A DNA stretch of 64,000 bases from Candidatus Poribacteria bacterium. GTDB lineage: Bacteria; Poribacteria; WGA-4E; WGA-3G. The position numbers were made by a program, and so were the translations under genes. Shown here in pieces: positions 51,938 to 61,599 of the stretch. The notes below the pieces were generated by a model that saw only the letters and a program-made list of their open reading frames with translations, did no database searches and was not told the origin of the DNA. How positions within the stretch are numbered: position 1 is the first letter of the stretch; each line of letters begins with the position of its first letter. The DNA lies in NCBI GenBank assembly GCA_028821605.1, contig JAPPFM010000053.1:124001-188000 (forward strand), in the 5' to 3' direction.

Positions 51938-52278
51938 TGAAAATAATCGTTGTGATAAGTTTTTTGGTAGTTTTGGGGTTATTCTTGTTCGCAACGCAAG
52001 TGCCGATCACCTTGACAGATGATGAAGTCGCGAAGGCTGTTTCAGAGACAAGTTCGGAATTGCCTGTGGACGAAGAGCTCCTGGAACGGGCAATGAAACT
52101 ATCCGTTGAGAAACTCGAAAAGGGACAAAGCACTCGCCTCAAGTATCTTGCCGCTGCCTATTTCGTCATTTGGTTGGTCTTCATGCTGTACCTGCTACGC
52201 TTGGGACAGCAGCAGCGAGAGCTCGACAAACGGCTTTCTCAATTGGAAAAAACACCTGACGACGAGGGACAAGGATAA
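51937..52278 (+). CDS. CcmD-like protein with an extra N-terminal membrane segment
   Basis: 113 residues from ATG 51937, overlapping the ccmC stop (TGATG). C-terminal part LAAAYFVIWLVFMLYLLRL followed by a basic coiled stretch is the CcmD pattern (about 40-50 residues in total in most species). Here an additional hydrophobic segment (IIVVISFLVVLGLFLFA) and an acidic periplasmic linker come first. Likely a stabiliser of the CcmABC complex. Confidence 0.65.
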   Translation: MKIIVVISFLVVLGLFLFATQVPITLTDDEVAKAVSETSSELPVDEELLERAMKLSVEKLEKGQSTRLKYLAAAYFVIWLVFMLYLLRLGQQQRELDKRLSQLEKTPDDEGQG

Positions 52279-52304
52279 AACTTTTCTCTTACCTTCATTC
52301 AATC

Positions 52305-52772
52305 ATGAAAACCTTCCTTTTCAAAACACAACGGACGATTGAGCGTCCACTCACAGAAGTTTTTGAATTCTTTTCTAATGCTCATAACCTCGCTGCGATT
52401 ACACCGCCAGAACTCCATCTTGAAATATTAACCCCTGCCCCAATTGAGATGTTCGCTGGAACACTTATTGATTATCGGCTGAAACTCCACGGCATTCCAC
52501 TTCGCTGGCAGACCGAGATTACGGAGTGGAACCCACCTCATTTTTTTCTTGATGAACAACGTCGCGGACCCTATCGGCTCTGGAGGCATACACATATATT
52601 TTCGGAGACAGAAGATGGGGTTGTTGTGGACGATTCAGTTGAATATGCTGTCTGGGGCGGTCAAATCGTTAATAAATTTTTTGTCCGTCCCGATTTGCAG
52701 AAAATCTTTGCCTATCGCTCCGAGCAGTTGGCTGAAATCTTCCATCAGAGAAAGAATAGCAACTTATCGTAA
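52305..52772 (+). CDS. SRPBCC-family (cyclase/dehydrase-like) ligand-binding protein
   Basis: 155 residues. RTIERPLTEVFEFFSNAHNL, then ITPPELHLEILTP, RWQTEITEWNPPHFFLDEQRRGPY and a C-terminal helix FAYRSEQLAEIF: the START-like hydrophobic-cavity fold, near the SRPBCC/YndB and CoxG-like groups. Ligand unknown. Its end overlaps the end of the convergent transglycosylase gene by 28 bases. Confidence 0.85.
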   Translation: MKTFLFKTQRTIERPLTEVFEFFSNAHNLAAITPPELHLEILTPAPIEMFAGTLIDYRLKLHGIPLRWQTEITEWNPPHFFLDEQRRGPYRLWRHTHIFSETEDGVVVDDSVEYAVWGGQIVNKFFVRPDLQKIFAYRSEQLAEIFHQRKNSNLS

Positions 52773-53416
52773 AAACAGATACGTTCGTAGTAGTGCATCA
52801 CCCGCTCTACGTAGTCTAACGTTTCGTTGAATCCTTCAAAATAACCGTGGGGCGGTTTTCCGTTTTCCCACACTTCGCTATGCAGATGTGTATGCTTCTG
52901 GGTCAACTGGCTAAGTGTACGACTCACCGGCTCCCATAAAATCGGATTTCCTACCTTATGATGACGGACGAGTGCTTGTGCGTCGCGAACGCGTCCGAGA
53001 CCGCCGTTGTAACTCGCTAATACCAAGCGGTGACGATGCTCGTGCGGACTTTGTGGGAAAGCGCGGTATAAATTCCTTAGATGACGCGCTGCACCCGCAA
53101 TGTTCTGCGCCGCGTCAAGTGGATCTTGCACACCGAGTTCTTCTGCTGTTTTGGGCATGAGTTGGGTCAATCCTTGCGCACCTACTGGGCTTTGTGCATT
53201 TTCGTCAAACCCAGATTCCTGCACAATCAACGCACAGACCAGCCGAGCGTCTAACCCTTGTTTGACGGCGTGTTGCTGAATCAGCCCTCTATACTTAAGC
53301 ATCTTCGGTGTCAGGACGAGCAACCGCAAATCTGACGGGACGCTCATGACAGCACTTAACAGGACGATTAAGACGAGTATTAGTATAAGAAAGAAGAGTG
53401 TGCGTTTACGCAGCAT
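52745..53416 (-). CDS. lytic transglycosylase (SLT domain)
   Basis: 223 residues. N-terminal membrane/signal segment LFFLILILVLIVLLSAVM; catalytic Glu67 in ALIVQESGFDENAQS, then PVGAQGLTQLMPKTAEELG and LASYNGGLGRV. Cleaves peptidoglycan between MurNAc and GlcNAc with 1,6-anhydro ends, in the periplasm. Slt70/MltC-type fold; about the usual length for small members. Confidence 0.92.
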   Translation of the reverse strand: MLRKRTLFFLILILVLIVLLSAVMSVPSDLRLLVLTPKMLKYRGLIQQHAVKQGLDARLVCALIVQESGFDENAQSPVGAQGLTQLMPKTAEELGVQDPLDAAQNIAGAARHLRNLYRAFPQSPHEHRHRLVLASYNGGLGRVRDAQALVRHHKVGNPILWEPVSRTLSQLTQKHTHLHSEVWENGKPPHGYFEGFNETLDYVERVMHYYERICFYDKLLFFL

Positions 53417-53457
53417 TTCTGTTTACTCAGTGAGGTGATAGGATATTTCGGTTACTT

Positions 53458-55056
53458 TTACCAGAGGTAACCCATCTGAAACGTGAGTCGATGCGTTTGG
53501 CTGGTTTTCCCCTTACGGTGTTCACTGTTTTGTGTGTGCTGCCACGCGTAAGAGCATAAGGCGTTCCAGCCATTTAATGGACGGTAAGAGAACCTCGCGC
53601 CGATCTCTGTGGTTTTTGCGACGACACCTGTGGGAAACGGGAGTGCCTCGAAGTCTTCGCCGTAAAACCGATCGGCGATTGTACCTTCACCGTGTCGGGT
53701 TAGCACAGCGCGAATCTCCGCTTGCGTCGAGACAGTCAATTGATAAGCGGCTAAAAATCGCAGTGTATCCGAATCAGGACCGATCGGATGTCCGATTGCG
53801 TAACCGAAGTGCGTGAACTGGTTATCAGGCACGAGATGTGTGTATGCCCATCGGTTAACGCGGGCATATTCACTATGGAGTCCGAGTTGACGGTCGAGAT
53901 ATTTCGGATACCATGTTAATCCCAAAAGCCAGGCGACAGCGTGCGGATCGTTCGCGCCAGGGACATATTGGATGTCATCGATGATCCATTCCCCGTAAAG
54001 ACGCACGCCATCGACGGGTCGAATGGCTGCATCGAAGGCGAACATGACATTATCGTCCGCTTTGGCATTATACTGTAGCGCGTAATAGAAGGTAATCGGG
54101 TTCGCGTATTTCCATTCCAAGGTTTGTGCATCGCCGCCGTAAAGCACCCATTCAGCGACACCGATTTCCACACGGTCGTTGAATTGGTAATCGAGTCGAT
54201 GCCCACTGATGTAGCGTTTCGCCAGATAGCGTTTCTTGCCGTCATCATACCACGTTGAATCAAGTTGTGCGGTGAAGGCTGTCGCTTTGAGTCGTTTTCC
54301 TAATCTACCGGTGAGTCGTACCTGATCGAACGGCGGTGAGTTATCCGAGATGCCAACCGTTTTATGGTCGCTTGCCCCCCAATAAAGCCAATCTCTCCCG
54401 ACGAGCAGGTTGAGATATGCGCTGTTGACTTGTAAGTATCCTCTTTTGAAATCGCCAGTATACCCGCCTCGCCAACGTTCCAAGCGTTGTTCCGCTGTTT
54501 TCCCGGCGAGTGGCGGACTCTCGAAGTTATGTGCCTCAAATTCAGAGTAGAACATTAAGCGCGGTGCGGTGCTCTTTTCGAGTGTCCCCAGTGTATAGTG
54601 AAATCCAGCCTCAAATGCGGGTGCTATCTTTTTTTCTATCGCTCGGAGTTGCGGGAAAAATCGGACGCTCCGTCCTTCACCGTGCATGCGTTCCTTGATA
54701 AACTCCCGTTTCAATTTCTCTAAGAGTTTCTTGTCTATTGCTGATGGGGCAACAGCACCTGTATGAATCCGAGATTCCGCCTGCTGAATTATTTGTGCGA
54801 TCTCGTTCCGTGAGAGTGGCGCGGTGTGCCGATGAAATCCACCTGTGATGCCGTTAGTCTCTAACTTCGCGAGTGCGTCGGTAACCCATCCGTCGAAATT
54901 CAGAGGGACATCGGGGGCACCGGACGCAGTGTTCAGAGTAAACATGAATGCAAAGAGAAAAATTGGAAAGGTGGGAGATTGGAGGATTAGAGATGTTTTT
55001 CTTCCATCCTTCCATCCTTCCGTCTTTCCGCACTTGTTTTGTAAAGTCGACTGCAT
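53458..55056 (-). CDS. outer-membrane capsule-assembly protein, Wzi-like
   Basis: About 532 residues. Start ATG 55056 overlaps the stop of the NAD synthase (TGATG). Signal LQSPTFPIFLFAFMFTLNTA follows 25 hydrophilic residues coded by an 8-base tandem repeat, so a start nearer Met37 is possible. After a helical N-terminal domain (DALAKLETNGITGGFHRHTA) comes an 18-strand-type barrel: GYLQVNSAYLNLLVGRDWLYWG is the Wzi/capsule-assembly landmark, with WKYANPITFYYALQYN, and the C-terminal HRLTFQMGYLW ends in an aromatic residue. Wzi anchors group 1 capsule to the surface in E. coli. Confidence 0.85.
   Translation of the reverse strand: MQSTLQNKCGKTEGWKDGRKTSLILQSPTFPIFLFAFMFTLNTASGAPDVPLNFDGWVTDALAKLETNGITGGFHRHTAPLSRNEIAQIIQQAESRIHTGAVAPSAIDKKLLEKLKREFIKERMHGEGRSVRFFPQLRAIEKKIAPAFEAGFHYTLGTLEKSTAPRLMFYSEFEAHNFESPPLAGKTAEQRLERWRGGYTGDFKRGYLQVNSAYLNLLVGRDWLYWGASDHKTVGISDNSPPFDQVRLTGRLGKRLKATAFTAQLDSTWYDDGKKRYLAKRYISGHRLDYQFNDRVEIGVAEWVLYGGDAQTLEWKYANPITFYYALQYNAKADDNVMFAFDAAIRPVDGVRLYGEWIIDDIQYVPGANDPHAVAWLLGLTWYPKYLDRQLGLHSEYARVNRWAYTHLVPDNQFTHFGYAIGHPIGPDSDTLRFLAAYQLTVSTQAEIRAVLTRHGEGTIADRFYGEDFEALPFPTGVVAKTTEIGARFSYRPLNGWNALCSYAWQHTQNSEHRKGKTSQTHRLTFQMGYLW
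55001..55030. repeat. 8-base tandem repeat in the 5' end of the Wzi-like gene
   Basis: Plus strand CTTCCATC-CTTCCATC-CTTCCGTC-TTTCCG: two perfect units and two degenerate ones. On the coding strand it gives residues near 11-19 (KTEGWKDGRK), ahead of the signal peptide. Confidence 0.6.
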
Positions 55057-57152
55057 CACATCTCCGCCTCCAGTTTCTTAACACGGGCATCGATGTGACG
55101 GAACTGCCAGGTCCATTGGACGTTATAGAGGAATTGTCGCAGGTCGAAACGGTTGTCATCTGGCGAATAAGATTCAGCGTGGTAGGACGGGGTTAGTGTT
55201 GTCATTTTGTGCCGATTGATGGCATAATATCTAAAGAACCGTTTTACCTTCTCAGCAACTTCATGCGGGGGCAGATGATCCCATTCTTGCACTAATTTCT
55301 CAAACATGCTGACGGGACCGCACTGCTCCATTTTTCGGAGTCGCCCGAAACGGCTCAATTCGGCGTAGGTCATTCCCATGTCATCTTCATCAATTTGCGT
55401 GTAGGTTTCGGTTATCGGTTCCAATTCTGCTGTCGGCGGCGCGTCAACAATTTCCGAGAGTGTCGTATAGCCGAGGTTGTCCTTAGCCCAGTTAAGGAAC
55501 CTGCGTAGGTCGTGTTTACTAATCCCACCAATTGGGTTGATGTCGCCGCTACTGCAATCATATTTTGTGAGGTAGCCACGGAGTGCTTCGTCAACGTTAC
55601 CCGTGCCTAAAACGAGGAGGGTGCCTTCACGGTGCCGCACCCACGGCATCATCTGAGCGAAGAGGTAACTGAGCACCATTCGTAGTCGTGCCTGTATGTT
55701 CTGGAGTGCCTGATTTTCTCTATACGATCCACCCTCCACTTTGAAGCGAGGCGTTTTCTGTGTAATGCGGGTAAAAAGGGTTTGCAACGCGTTCACAAGC
55801 CCATCCATATTGATGTTTAGGTGATATGCTCCGATTTGCTCAGCGAGTTGTTTCGCTCGTTTCTGTGTGTCACGGGAACTATTCTCTGTGCCGATGTAAC
55901 ATGTATATAGCAAACGATTCGCAAGTACACACGGATCTGTGAGGACATCAGGGGTTTCACCCGCCTCTAACCATCGACTGACATCACGCGTAACCGATTC
56001 ATTCTTTTCGCGGATGGCTTTAGCGACAAGTTGGCACATTGAACCGACGATTGTTGCGACGGCACCGCTGTCCGCACCCCCAGAGAGGGGAATAAAGAAC
56101 CCCGCAGCACCCGATCTCCGCAGGTAGTCCCAAAGCCAACAAGCGGGACCGAGAGCAATTTCTTCTTCAGGGATGTGATAAGGGTGCGGTTCAATCTTTG
56201 GTGTCGCTCTCGGCATGCCTTCCGACTGCGGGGGATTGAGCGCAAAATCAACATCTATCTGTGGAAGTTGTTCCGTTTTACTTGCCTGTACAGCTCGACT
56301 CGCCTTTGCACCGCGATATGCCCGGACATCGTGCAGATTCACTGTAGCAGTGACAACCTCGACATCTTTGAGTGAGAACTGGGAACCTTGTGCCAAGATT
56401 TCACCGTTTTGTGCAATCAGTGCGCAGCCGTCGAAATAGAGCCTGCCGCCGTCACACCCTTGTTGGTTTGCATAAAGGTAGACCCCACCGCTTTTGGCAC
56501 TGGCGTTCCGAATGAGTGCAATGCGCGTGTCCAATTTCCGTAACTCGTGATGTGAGCCTGACCCGTTCGCTATGATTTCGACACCAGCGTTCCCAAAATG
56601 GATATGAGGACTCATCGGGACGAAGAGCTCCTCACAGGTTTCAGCTGCCAAGAGTGTGTCTGTGGTGGCAATCGCTGCAATACCGATAGGCACTTTCCGT
56701 TGTCCAGTCAGTTCGGCAATTTCGTATGGCAGCGTATAATCTTCGGTTGTCCAACCGCGTTCCCATGCAGTAAACCAGCGCGCCTCTCGGTAGTTGCCAT
56801 CGCTTGCGAGTATCATCTTCGGTCGGATTAACAGCAGTTTGCCATCTAACACAAAAACCCGACAGTTATACCGGACGTTTTTGTGCATGATAGGCATCCC
56901 GATGTCGCACAGAATGCCATCTGTGTGTCCGCCTTTGAGAATACACGCCAACGATTCCCAGCTGTGCTGAAGTGTGTCTAACTCCAGAAAATGGTCTTCG
57001 CAAGAGTATCCTGTGATTTCCAGTTCCGGTCCCAATCGGTACCTTGCACCGCTCGCTTTCGCTATCTCTATGGATTCAATGATACGGGCGGTATTGCCTT
57101 CAAAGTCAAGGCTCCATTGGTTCAGGTTACACGTGGCAAGGACTGCTTTCAT
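55056..57152 (-). CDS. nadE: glutamine-dependent NAD(+) synthase, long eukaryotic (NADSYN1/Qns1) type
   Basis: 698 residues. N-terminal nitrilase domain releases ammonia from glutamine: Glu45 ([14 protein letters not shown]), Lys112 (RPKM), Cys173 (ETCEELFVP). C-terminal synthetase has the PP-loop SGGADS (357-362), [33 protein letters not shown] and [15 protein letters not shown]. Segments such as [62 protein letters not shown] and WQFRHID agree with my memory of human NADSYN1, as does the total length, unlike the usual bacterial forms. Starts upstream of Wzi on the same transcript. Confidence 0.93.
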   Translation of the reverse strand: MKAVLATCNLNQWSLDFEGNTARIIESIEIAKASGARYRLGPELEITGYSCEDHFLELDTLQHSWESLACILKGGHTDGILCDIGMPIMHKNVRYNCRVFVLDGKLLLIRPKMILASDGNYREARWFTAWERGWTTEDYTLPYEIAELTGQRKVPIGIAAIATTDTLLAAETCEELFVPMSPHIHFGNAGVEIIANGSGSHHELRKLDTRIALIRNASAKSGGVYLYANQQGCDGGRLYFDGCALIAQNGEILAQGSQFSLKDVEVVTATVNLHDVRAYRGAKASRAVQASKTEQLPQIDVDFALNPPQSEGMPRATPKIEPHPYHIPEEEIALGPACWLWDYLRRSGAAGFFIPLSGGADSGAVATIVGSMCQLVAKAIREKNESVTRDVSRWLEAGETPDVLTDPCVLANRLLYTCYIGTENSSRDTQKRAKQLAEQIGAYHLNINMDGLVNALQTLFTRITQKTPRFKVEGGSYRENQALQNIQARLRMVLSYLFAQMMPWVRHREGTLLVLGTGNVDEALRGYLTKYDCSSGDINPIGGISKHDLRRFLNWAKDNLGYTTLSEIVDAPPTAELEPITETYTQIDEDDMGMTYAELSRFGRLRKMEQCGPVSMFEKLVQEWDHLPPHEVAEKVKRFFRYYAINRHKMTTLTPSYHAESYSPDDNRFDLRQFLYNVQWTWQFRHIDARVKKLEAEM

Positions 57153-57233
57153 AGCTTAATGGTTTTCAGTTTTCAGTTAAGAGGCATTTCTGTTAATCAT
57201 AAGTCTCTTTAACCGATAACTGACAACCACCTC

Positions 57234-58553
57234 CTACGTTTTCTGCGGTTTCTTGCGGGCAGCTGGAAACAGGATATTGTTCAGTATCAATCTGTAACCG
57301 GGTGAGTGTTTATGCAGGTCAAGGTTCGTCGGAATTTTTCCCTCTCCGACAAGATGGCGATAGTCTTCAGGATCGTGTCCACCGAGGAACGTAAAGGTGC
57401 CTTTTCCCAGTTTACCGTGGATATATTTGGCATAATTACTGCCTTCTACCTCCCCTAAAATCGTGATGGAACCTCGAATCCTGTTCATGTTAAACGATGT
57501 CGTCTGCCCAAGAAAGCCCGGTACAACACTGACATGGTTTTGCGTGAGCATCGTCGGGATCGGATCGTGCTTTGCGGCAAATTCAAAGAGTTTGAAATCT
57601 TCAACCCCGCTCTGTGCGTCTCGATCTGGGTTCGGATTGTCTATGTCCGAGAATTCGTAACGGTACGGATTCGTATAGAGATTGAAATTTTCAAATGCCA
57701 AGGTGCGCTGAAAGTCAAGTTTCGCGTCAGTATCTGCTTCAATCGGTGTGCCATCCAATTCCGGAGCGACGATGTCGATTGCCCCACCGTGTGTCGCCAA
57801 TGCGATGTCGAGTGTTTCTGGGGCTGAACACATTGCGAAGATGAACCCACCGTTGGCGATATAGTCAGCAATCATTTGCGCTGTCTGCCCTTTATGTCGT
57901 GCGACCCGCTTAAATCCGGCTTCCGTGGCGGCTTTCTCGAACATCAGCATCCGCTGCTGGTACCAAACCTGAGATGAAAACGAGGCGTGGAATTTACCGT
58001 GCTGTCCCGTGAAGTCTTCGTGGTGGAGGTGCAGCCAGTCGTACTCACCGAGTTCCAGTATCCCGCTTTGGACCTCTTTATCCCAGATTTCGTCGTAAGG
58101 GATCTGTGCGTAGTCCAGTGCGATTTTGACCGCATCGTCCCAAGGGTCTCGGTAGGGCGACGCTTCTGATGGCGCGTATACGGCGATCTTCGGTGCCTTT
58201 TCTAACAGAATCTCGTCCATGTTGCTACTTTCGAGGACGGATTCCTTTATACTGGTATAGTCAGCGTGGTTTATCGGTTCAAAACGGACACCCATTAATG
58301 TCGCTTGCAGTCGTACATCTTGTGAATCCGGCAGAACGAACGCACCACCGCGGTAATTGAGCCACCAATAACACCGGTACTCGCGCGGAACCTCTAATGC
58401 CCAGTACGTCAAGCCATAAGCCTTCAGATGATTGGTTTGTGCACCGATCTCCATCGGTATCAAGAGCCATTGCGCGCTGGCGACGTTCACGCCGAAGCAG
58501 GAGAGTATCAGTATGAAAACGAAGGTAATACGGATAAGTCGAATATGGAACAT
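57234..58553 (-). CDS. secreted protein of the Bacteroidetes 'asparagine synthetase B' family
   Basis: 439 residues, signal peptide to about 28 (FVFILILSCFGVNVASA). Opening WLLIPMEIGAQTNHLKAYGL then WLNYRGGAFVLPDS match a family often annotated 'asparagine synthetase B'. No synthetase signature is present: Cys2 for glutamine hydrolysis and the PP-loop SGGxDS are both missing. Later parts (YIANGGFIFAMCSAPETLDI, GTFTFLGGHDPEDY) resemble a glutamine-amidotransferase-like (ThuA/BPL-type) fold, as inferred from the pattern. Role unknown, probably periplasmic or outer-surface. Confidence 0.75.
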   Translation of the reverse strand: MFHIRLIRITFVFILILSCFGVNVASAQWLLIPMEIGAQTNHLKAYGLTYWALEVPREYRCYWWLNYRGGAFVLPDSQDVRLQATLMGVRFEPINHADYTSIKESVLESSNMDEILLEKAPKIAVYAPSEASPYRDPWDDAVKIALDYAQIPYDEIWDKEVQSGILELGEYDWLHLHHEDFTGQHGKFHASFSSQVWYQQRMLMFEKAATEAGFKRVARHKGQTAQMIADYIANGGFIFAMCSAPETLDIALATHGGAIDIVAPELDGTPIEADTDAKLDFQRTLAFENFNLYTNPYRYEFSDIDNPNPDRDAQSGVEDFKLFEFAAKHDPIPTMLTQNHVSVVPGFLGQTTSFNMNRIRGSITILGEVEGSNYAKYIHGKLGKGTFTFLGGHDPEDYRHLVGEGKIPTNLDLHKHSPGYRLILNNILFPAARKKPQKT

Positions 58554-58637
58554 TTTTGATTTTCCTTGTGGCTCGGTTCGGAGGGTTTAGCAAGGAAGCA
58601 AAGGGCAGCCACAAGGGCTGCCCCTACACTTCTATTG

Positions 58638-61367
58638 TTACCTTGCGCTTGGTGATTCATCGGAAGCCTGTCCTAAAACTGCGGGTTCATACCCAAACAC
58701 GACCTGTCCGTTGTACATCAACGGTGATTCGGTTGCCTCTGGATTCTCCGTGTCAATTGTCCAGAGTTGCCCGTTATTCTCGTACAAGATCCAGCGTCCC
58801 TGCGGTGGTATCCATGCCGGATGGGAGCCACCCTTTTGGGTTAACTGTCGTTCCGTCGGAACGCCTTCATCCGAGTAGGTGACGAGCCAAACCTGTTGAT
58901 AATTGCCTTCCGTTCGAGTGAACGCCAATTGGTTCGGATTGGTGGGCGACCACGCTGGGTCTGTATCATCTGTCGTGGATACGACAACTGGTTCCACGCT
59001 GTTTGTCAATTGGTCAAACGCATAGATATTTTGTCTCTGTTCCGTAGCATCTGGATTTTCGATGGTTCCACTTGTGACGTAAGCCAGTACTGTCCCATCG
59101 CTATTCCATGTCGGTGTGAAACTCTGCATCGCCGTTGATGGCAAGACAAACTCAGCGTCAGTAGAAATATGTCGGATAACAACGCGGCTGCGGTTTCCGA
59201 ATTCTGGACGTGTGTATGCGATATATTTCGCGTTGGGTGATATTGCTACATCTCTTGCCATCTGTCGGCTATCAAGGAGCAAGGCACCCTGCAGTTTCTC
59301 ACGGCTCCGAACGATAACGTTTCCATCCCTGTCTTGATAAACAAGCGTCCCGTCGTTCGCGACTGTTGGGTTGTGTCCAGCACCGAGCGGCGCATTACTG
59401 CCATCTGGGGCAATACCCCAAATAACATCGTCGTAAGCGAAATAGATAAACGCGGGCAAATCTTCTGTTGAAGATGGATTTTGTGGCAGATCTATCGTTG
59501 TGCCTCCAGGTTCAAATGTTTCTGTTCTACTACTGTTTATCTGTTCTGCGGTGATTCCTTTTTTCGGCGTAAAGGGTTCTTCGCCTCCAAATTCCCAGCC
59601 TGCGCCGTTAGCTTTCCAAAGAAAAGTGAGTCCCTTTGTCCAGTATGTCCATTCCTCATTCACGCGTCCATTACGGGTAAGTCTAAAAATGTCTTCAGGC
59701 TCACCGTACCGTTTTCTAATTTCCCAGCGTCCACCGTCCTCAATTTCCGCCATATTCCCTTCTTCATCAATATAGGTGGCGAAAATGTCAATATCAATGT
59801 GCGATGTTGTCTGACCCGGGAACACATTGATCATCGTAGGTTCACCGCGCGCCGGTTGGCGTGTGCCATATATCCCAACGCCATCGGTGATACCCGTTTT
59901 TCCGTCTTTGTTTGCGTCCATCACTGCCATCACATAGTAGCTGCCGGGCAGGGCGGAGACCTGATAACTCCCGTCACTTGCAACGGAAATTGGCATGGCG
60001 ATGGGTGCACTAAAATCGAAAGTATAGGAGAGCGTCAAAATGCCGTGTTGAATGGTGTGCCCATCCCACACGATTCGTCCGGTGATGTTGCCCTGTTCGA
60101 TGTGTGTTTCAATGCCGGGTGGTGCAGGGTGAAGATGTCCGTTCGTGTCATAGCGAGCACTTATCACGAGTTCGATGTCAAGGTTTTCTCCCTCTGCAAG
60201 TGTGATCGGAGCCGGGGGTTGCATCGTGATGTCCACTGTTCCATACCCCCCCAAACCGTCGCCATCGCTGTATCTGCCGTCTTTGTCAGCATCGAAGTTA
60301 ACGATGACATAGTATTCACCCGCTGGAAGCGCGATGCGGAATATACCTCCGGCAGCTGTATCTCCACTTGCAATAGGGGTGACCAAAGTGGGTTCGCCAT
60401 ACACTTCGACGCGTGCGGTCGCATCTTCAGGAAGGGATACGTGCCCTGTGAGGATACTCGTGTTTTTAGTCTGTGTCTTTTTGCGTGTCTGATAGGTCGC
60501 TGTAATCCCTATCGCAATGTCTTCAGTGAATTTATTTGGGGAGATCAGCACCGGTTCTGGGAATTCGCCGCGCTTCCGCATATTTTCGACACCGTAGAAC
60601 CCGAAGTCATCGCCTGCATCCAATTTATTCGTGTTGTTGTTGTCGACAATCGCCATGAGGTAGTATTTCCCCGGCAACAGATTGAGTTCCCATGTTCCTG
60701 ACTCTGTTACTGGGGCAATACCGGCGCGATATTTCCAAGAGAGGTCTGTATACGCCAGAATTAAGGCTTTTCGATTTTCGAGAGGTGATTGTGAACTTTG
60801 CTTCGTCTGAGCAACACTGAGTGTGCCACTACAGCCAGATGTTGCGGTGCGCAATTCCGTTTGGAATTGTTGGAGTTGACTCGGTTCATATTGAGAAGTT
60901 GAAACAATTTTAGGCTCTCTGTTAACGTAAGTCATCCGTGCGGTTATCGGAATCTCTATGCCTTGCACTTTTTCTTTGTCATCCACTTCGATTAACTGAT
61001 ACTTTTGCTGTTGATCGTTCCAATTGGTAATTCCAAAGATACCCAAACCATCGCCTGCATCAAAATTGCCGGATTTATCGACATCAACGTAAGCGACGAG
61101 ATAATAGCGACCCGGTTCAACACGGAGCGTGAATCGACCGTCGCCGAGTTGCGGAATCCCGCTAATATATAGATCTCTGAGTTTATCGTCCCGATAGACC
61201 GATATGCTCGTATGTGATAGATCTTGCCCCTCCCAGATAACATTTCCCGCTAAGGTTGCGGTCATCCGTTTTGTGGCAGGATTCTCTTGGGCGGATAGGT
61301 CTTGACAGACAATTTCACTGACAAGCCCAATGCTAATAGCGAGTAGCAACAGCATCAATCGGTTCAT
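58638..61367 (-). CDS. large secreted protein with four Ca-loop beta-sandwich repeats and a TolB-like propeller
   Basis: About 909 residues from ATG 61367 (AAAGGA upstream; the frame opens further at 61439). Signal peptide to about 26. Four beta-sandwich repeats (about 37-150, 175-290, 303-405, 425-510), each ending in an EF-hand/dockerin-like Asp loop: DVDKSGNFDAGDG (95-107), DNNNTNKLDAGDD (242-254), DADKDGRYSDGDG (359-371), DANKDGKTGITDG (484-496), always followed by a G.YG-type turn. The last 300 residues carry PD40/TolB-type blades (SPNAKYIAYTRPEF, NSDGTVLAYVTSG, SPTNPNQLAFTRTE). Probably a calcium-stabilised surface protein; binding partner unknown. Confidence 0.85.
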   Translation of the reverse strand: MNRLMLLLLAISIGLVSEIVCQDLSAQENPATKRMTATLAGNVIWEGQDLSHTSISVYRDDKLRDLYISGIPQLGDGRFTLRVEPGRYYLVAYVDVDKSGNFDAGDGLGIFGITNWNDQQQKYQLIEVDDKEKVQGIEIPITARMTYVNREPKIVSTSQYEPSQLQQFQTELRTATSGCSGTLSVAQTKQSSQSPLENRKALILAYTDLSWKYRAGIAPVTESGTWELNLLPGKYYLMAIVDNNNTNKLDAGDDFGFYGVENMRKRGEFPEPVLISPNKFTEDIAIGITATYQTRKKTQTKNTSILTGHVSLPEDATARVEVYGEPTLVTPIASGDTAAGGIFRIALPAGEYYVIVNFDADKDGRYSDGDGLGGYGTVDITMQPPAPITLAEGENLDIELVISARYDTNGHLHPAPPGIETHIEQGNITGRIVWDGHTIQHGILTLSYTFDFSAPIAMPISVASDGSYQVSALPGSYYVMAVMDANKDGKTGITDGVGIYGTRQPARGEPTMINVFPGQTTSHIDIDIFATYIDEEGNMAEIEDGGRWEIRKRYGEPEDIFRLTRNGRVNEEWTYWTKGLTFLWKANGAGWEFGGEEPFTPKKGITAEQINSSRTETFEPGGTTIDLPQNPSSTEDLPAFIYFAYDDVIWGIAPDGSNAPLGAGHNPTVANDGTLVYQDRDGNVIVRSREKLQGALLLDSRQMARDVAISPNAKYIAYTRPEFGNRSRVVIRHISTDAEFVLPSTAMQSFTPTWNSDGTVLAYVTSGTIENPDATEQRQNIYAFDQLTNSVEPVVVSTTDDTDPAWSPTNPNQLAFTRTEGNYQQVWLVTYSDEGVPTERQLTQKGGSHPAWIPPQGRWILYENNGQLWTIDTENPEATESPLMYNGQVVFGYEPAVLGQASDESPSAR

Positions 61368-61476
61368 TTTTTGTTCCTTTGCCCCTGTTTCTTTGGTGTT
61401 GTTATTATGTGTAGATGGCATTAATGGTAACACATACAAGGATAATTTGCAAGTAGGAATGATTTCCTTAAAACAT

Positions 61477-61506
61477 TTGACTTTGGCACGAAATGTATGT
61501 TATAAT
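61477..61506 (+). promoter_or_regulatory. promoter of the first LamG-type gene
   Basis: TTGACT (61477-61482), 18-base spacer, TATAAT (61501-61506); about 90 bases of leader before ATG 61600. Confidence 0.7.
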
Positions 61507-61599
61507 ATATTTAATTCGTTTACCTATTGCGGGTAGGTACAAAACCTTTTTTCTGCCCGCTCCAAACCACAACTTGAACCTAAAGAGGAGCAATTGGCA

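Noticed and set aside
57234-58553. True asparagine synthetase
   Set aside because: Signal peptide present; no N-terminal nucleophile Cys and no PP-loop SGGxDS.
59481-60701. 406-residue plus-strand open frame
   Set aside because: It runs antisense to the large repeat/propeller protein, whose repeats, signal peptide and calcium loops are unmistakable; the antisense product is Cys/His/Phe-rich with no recognisable domain.
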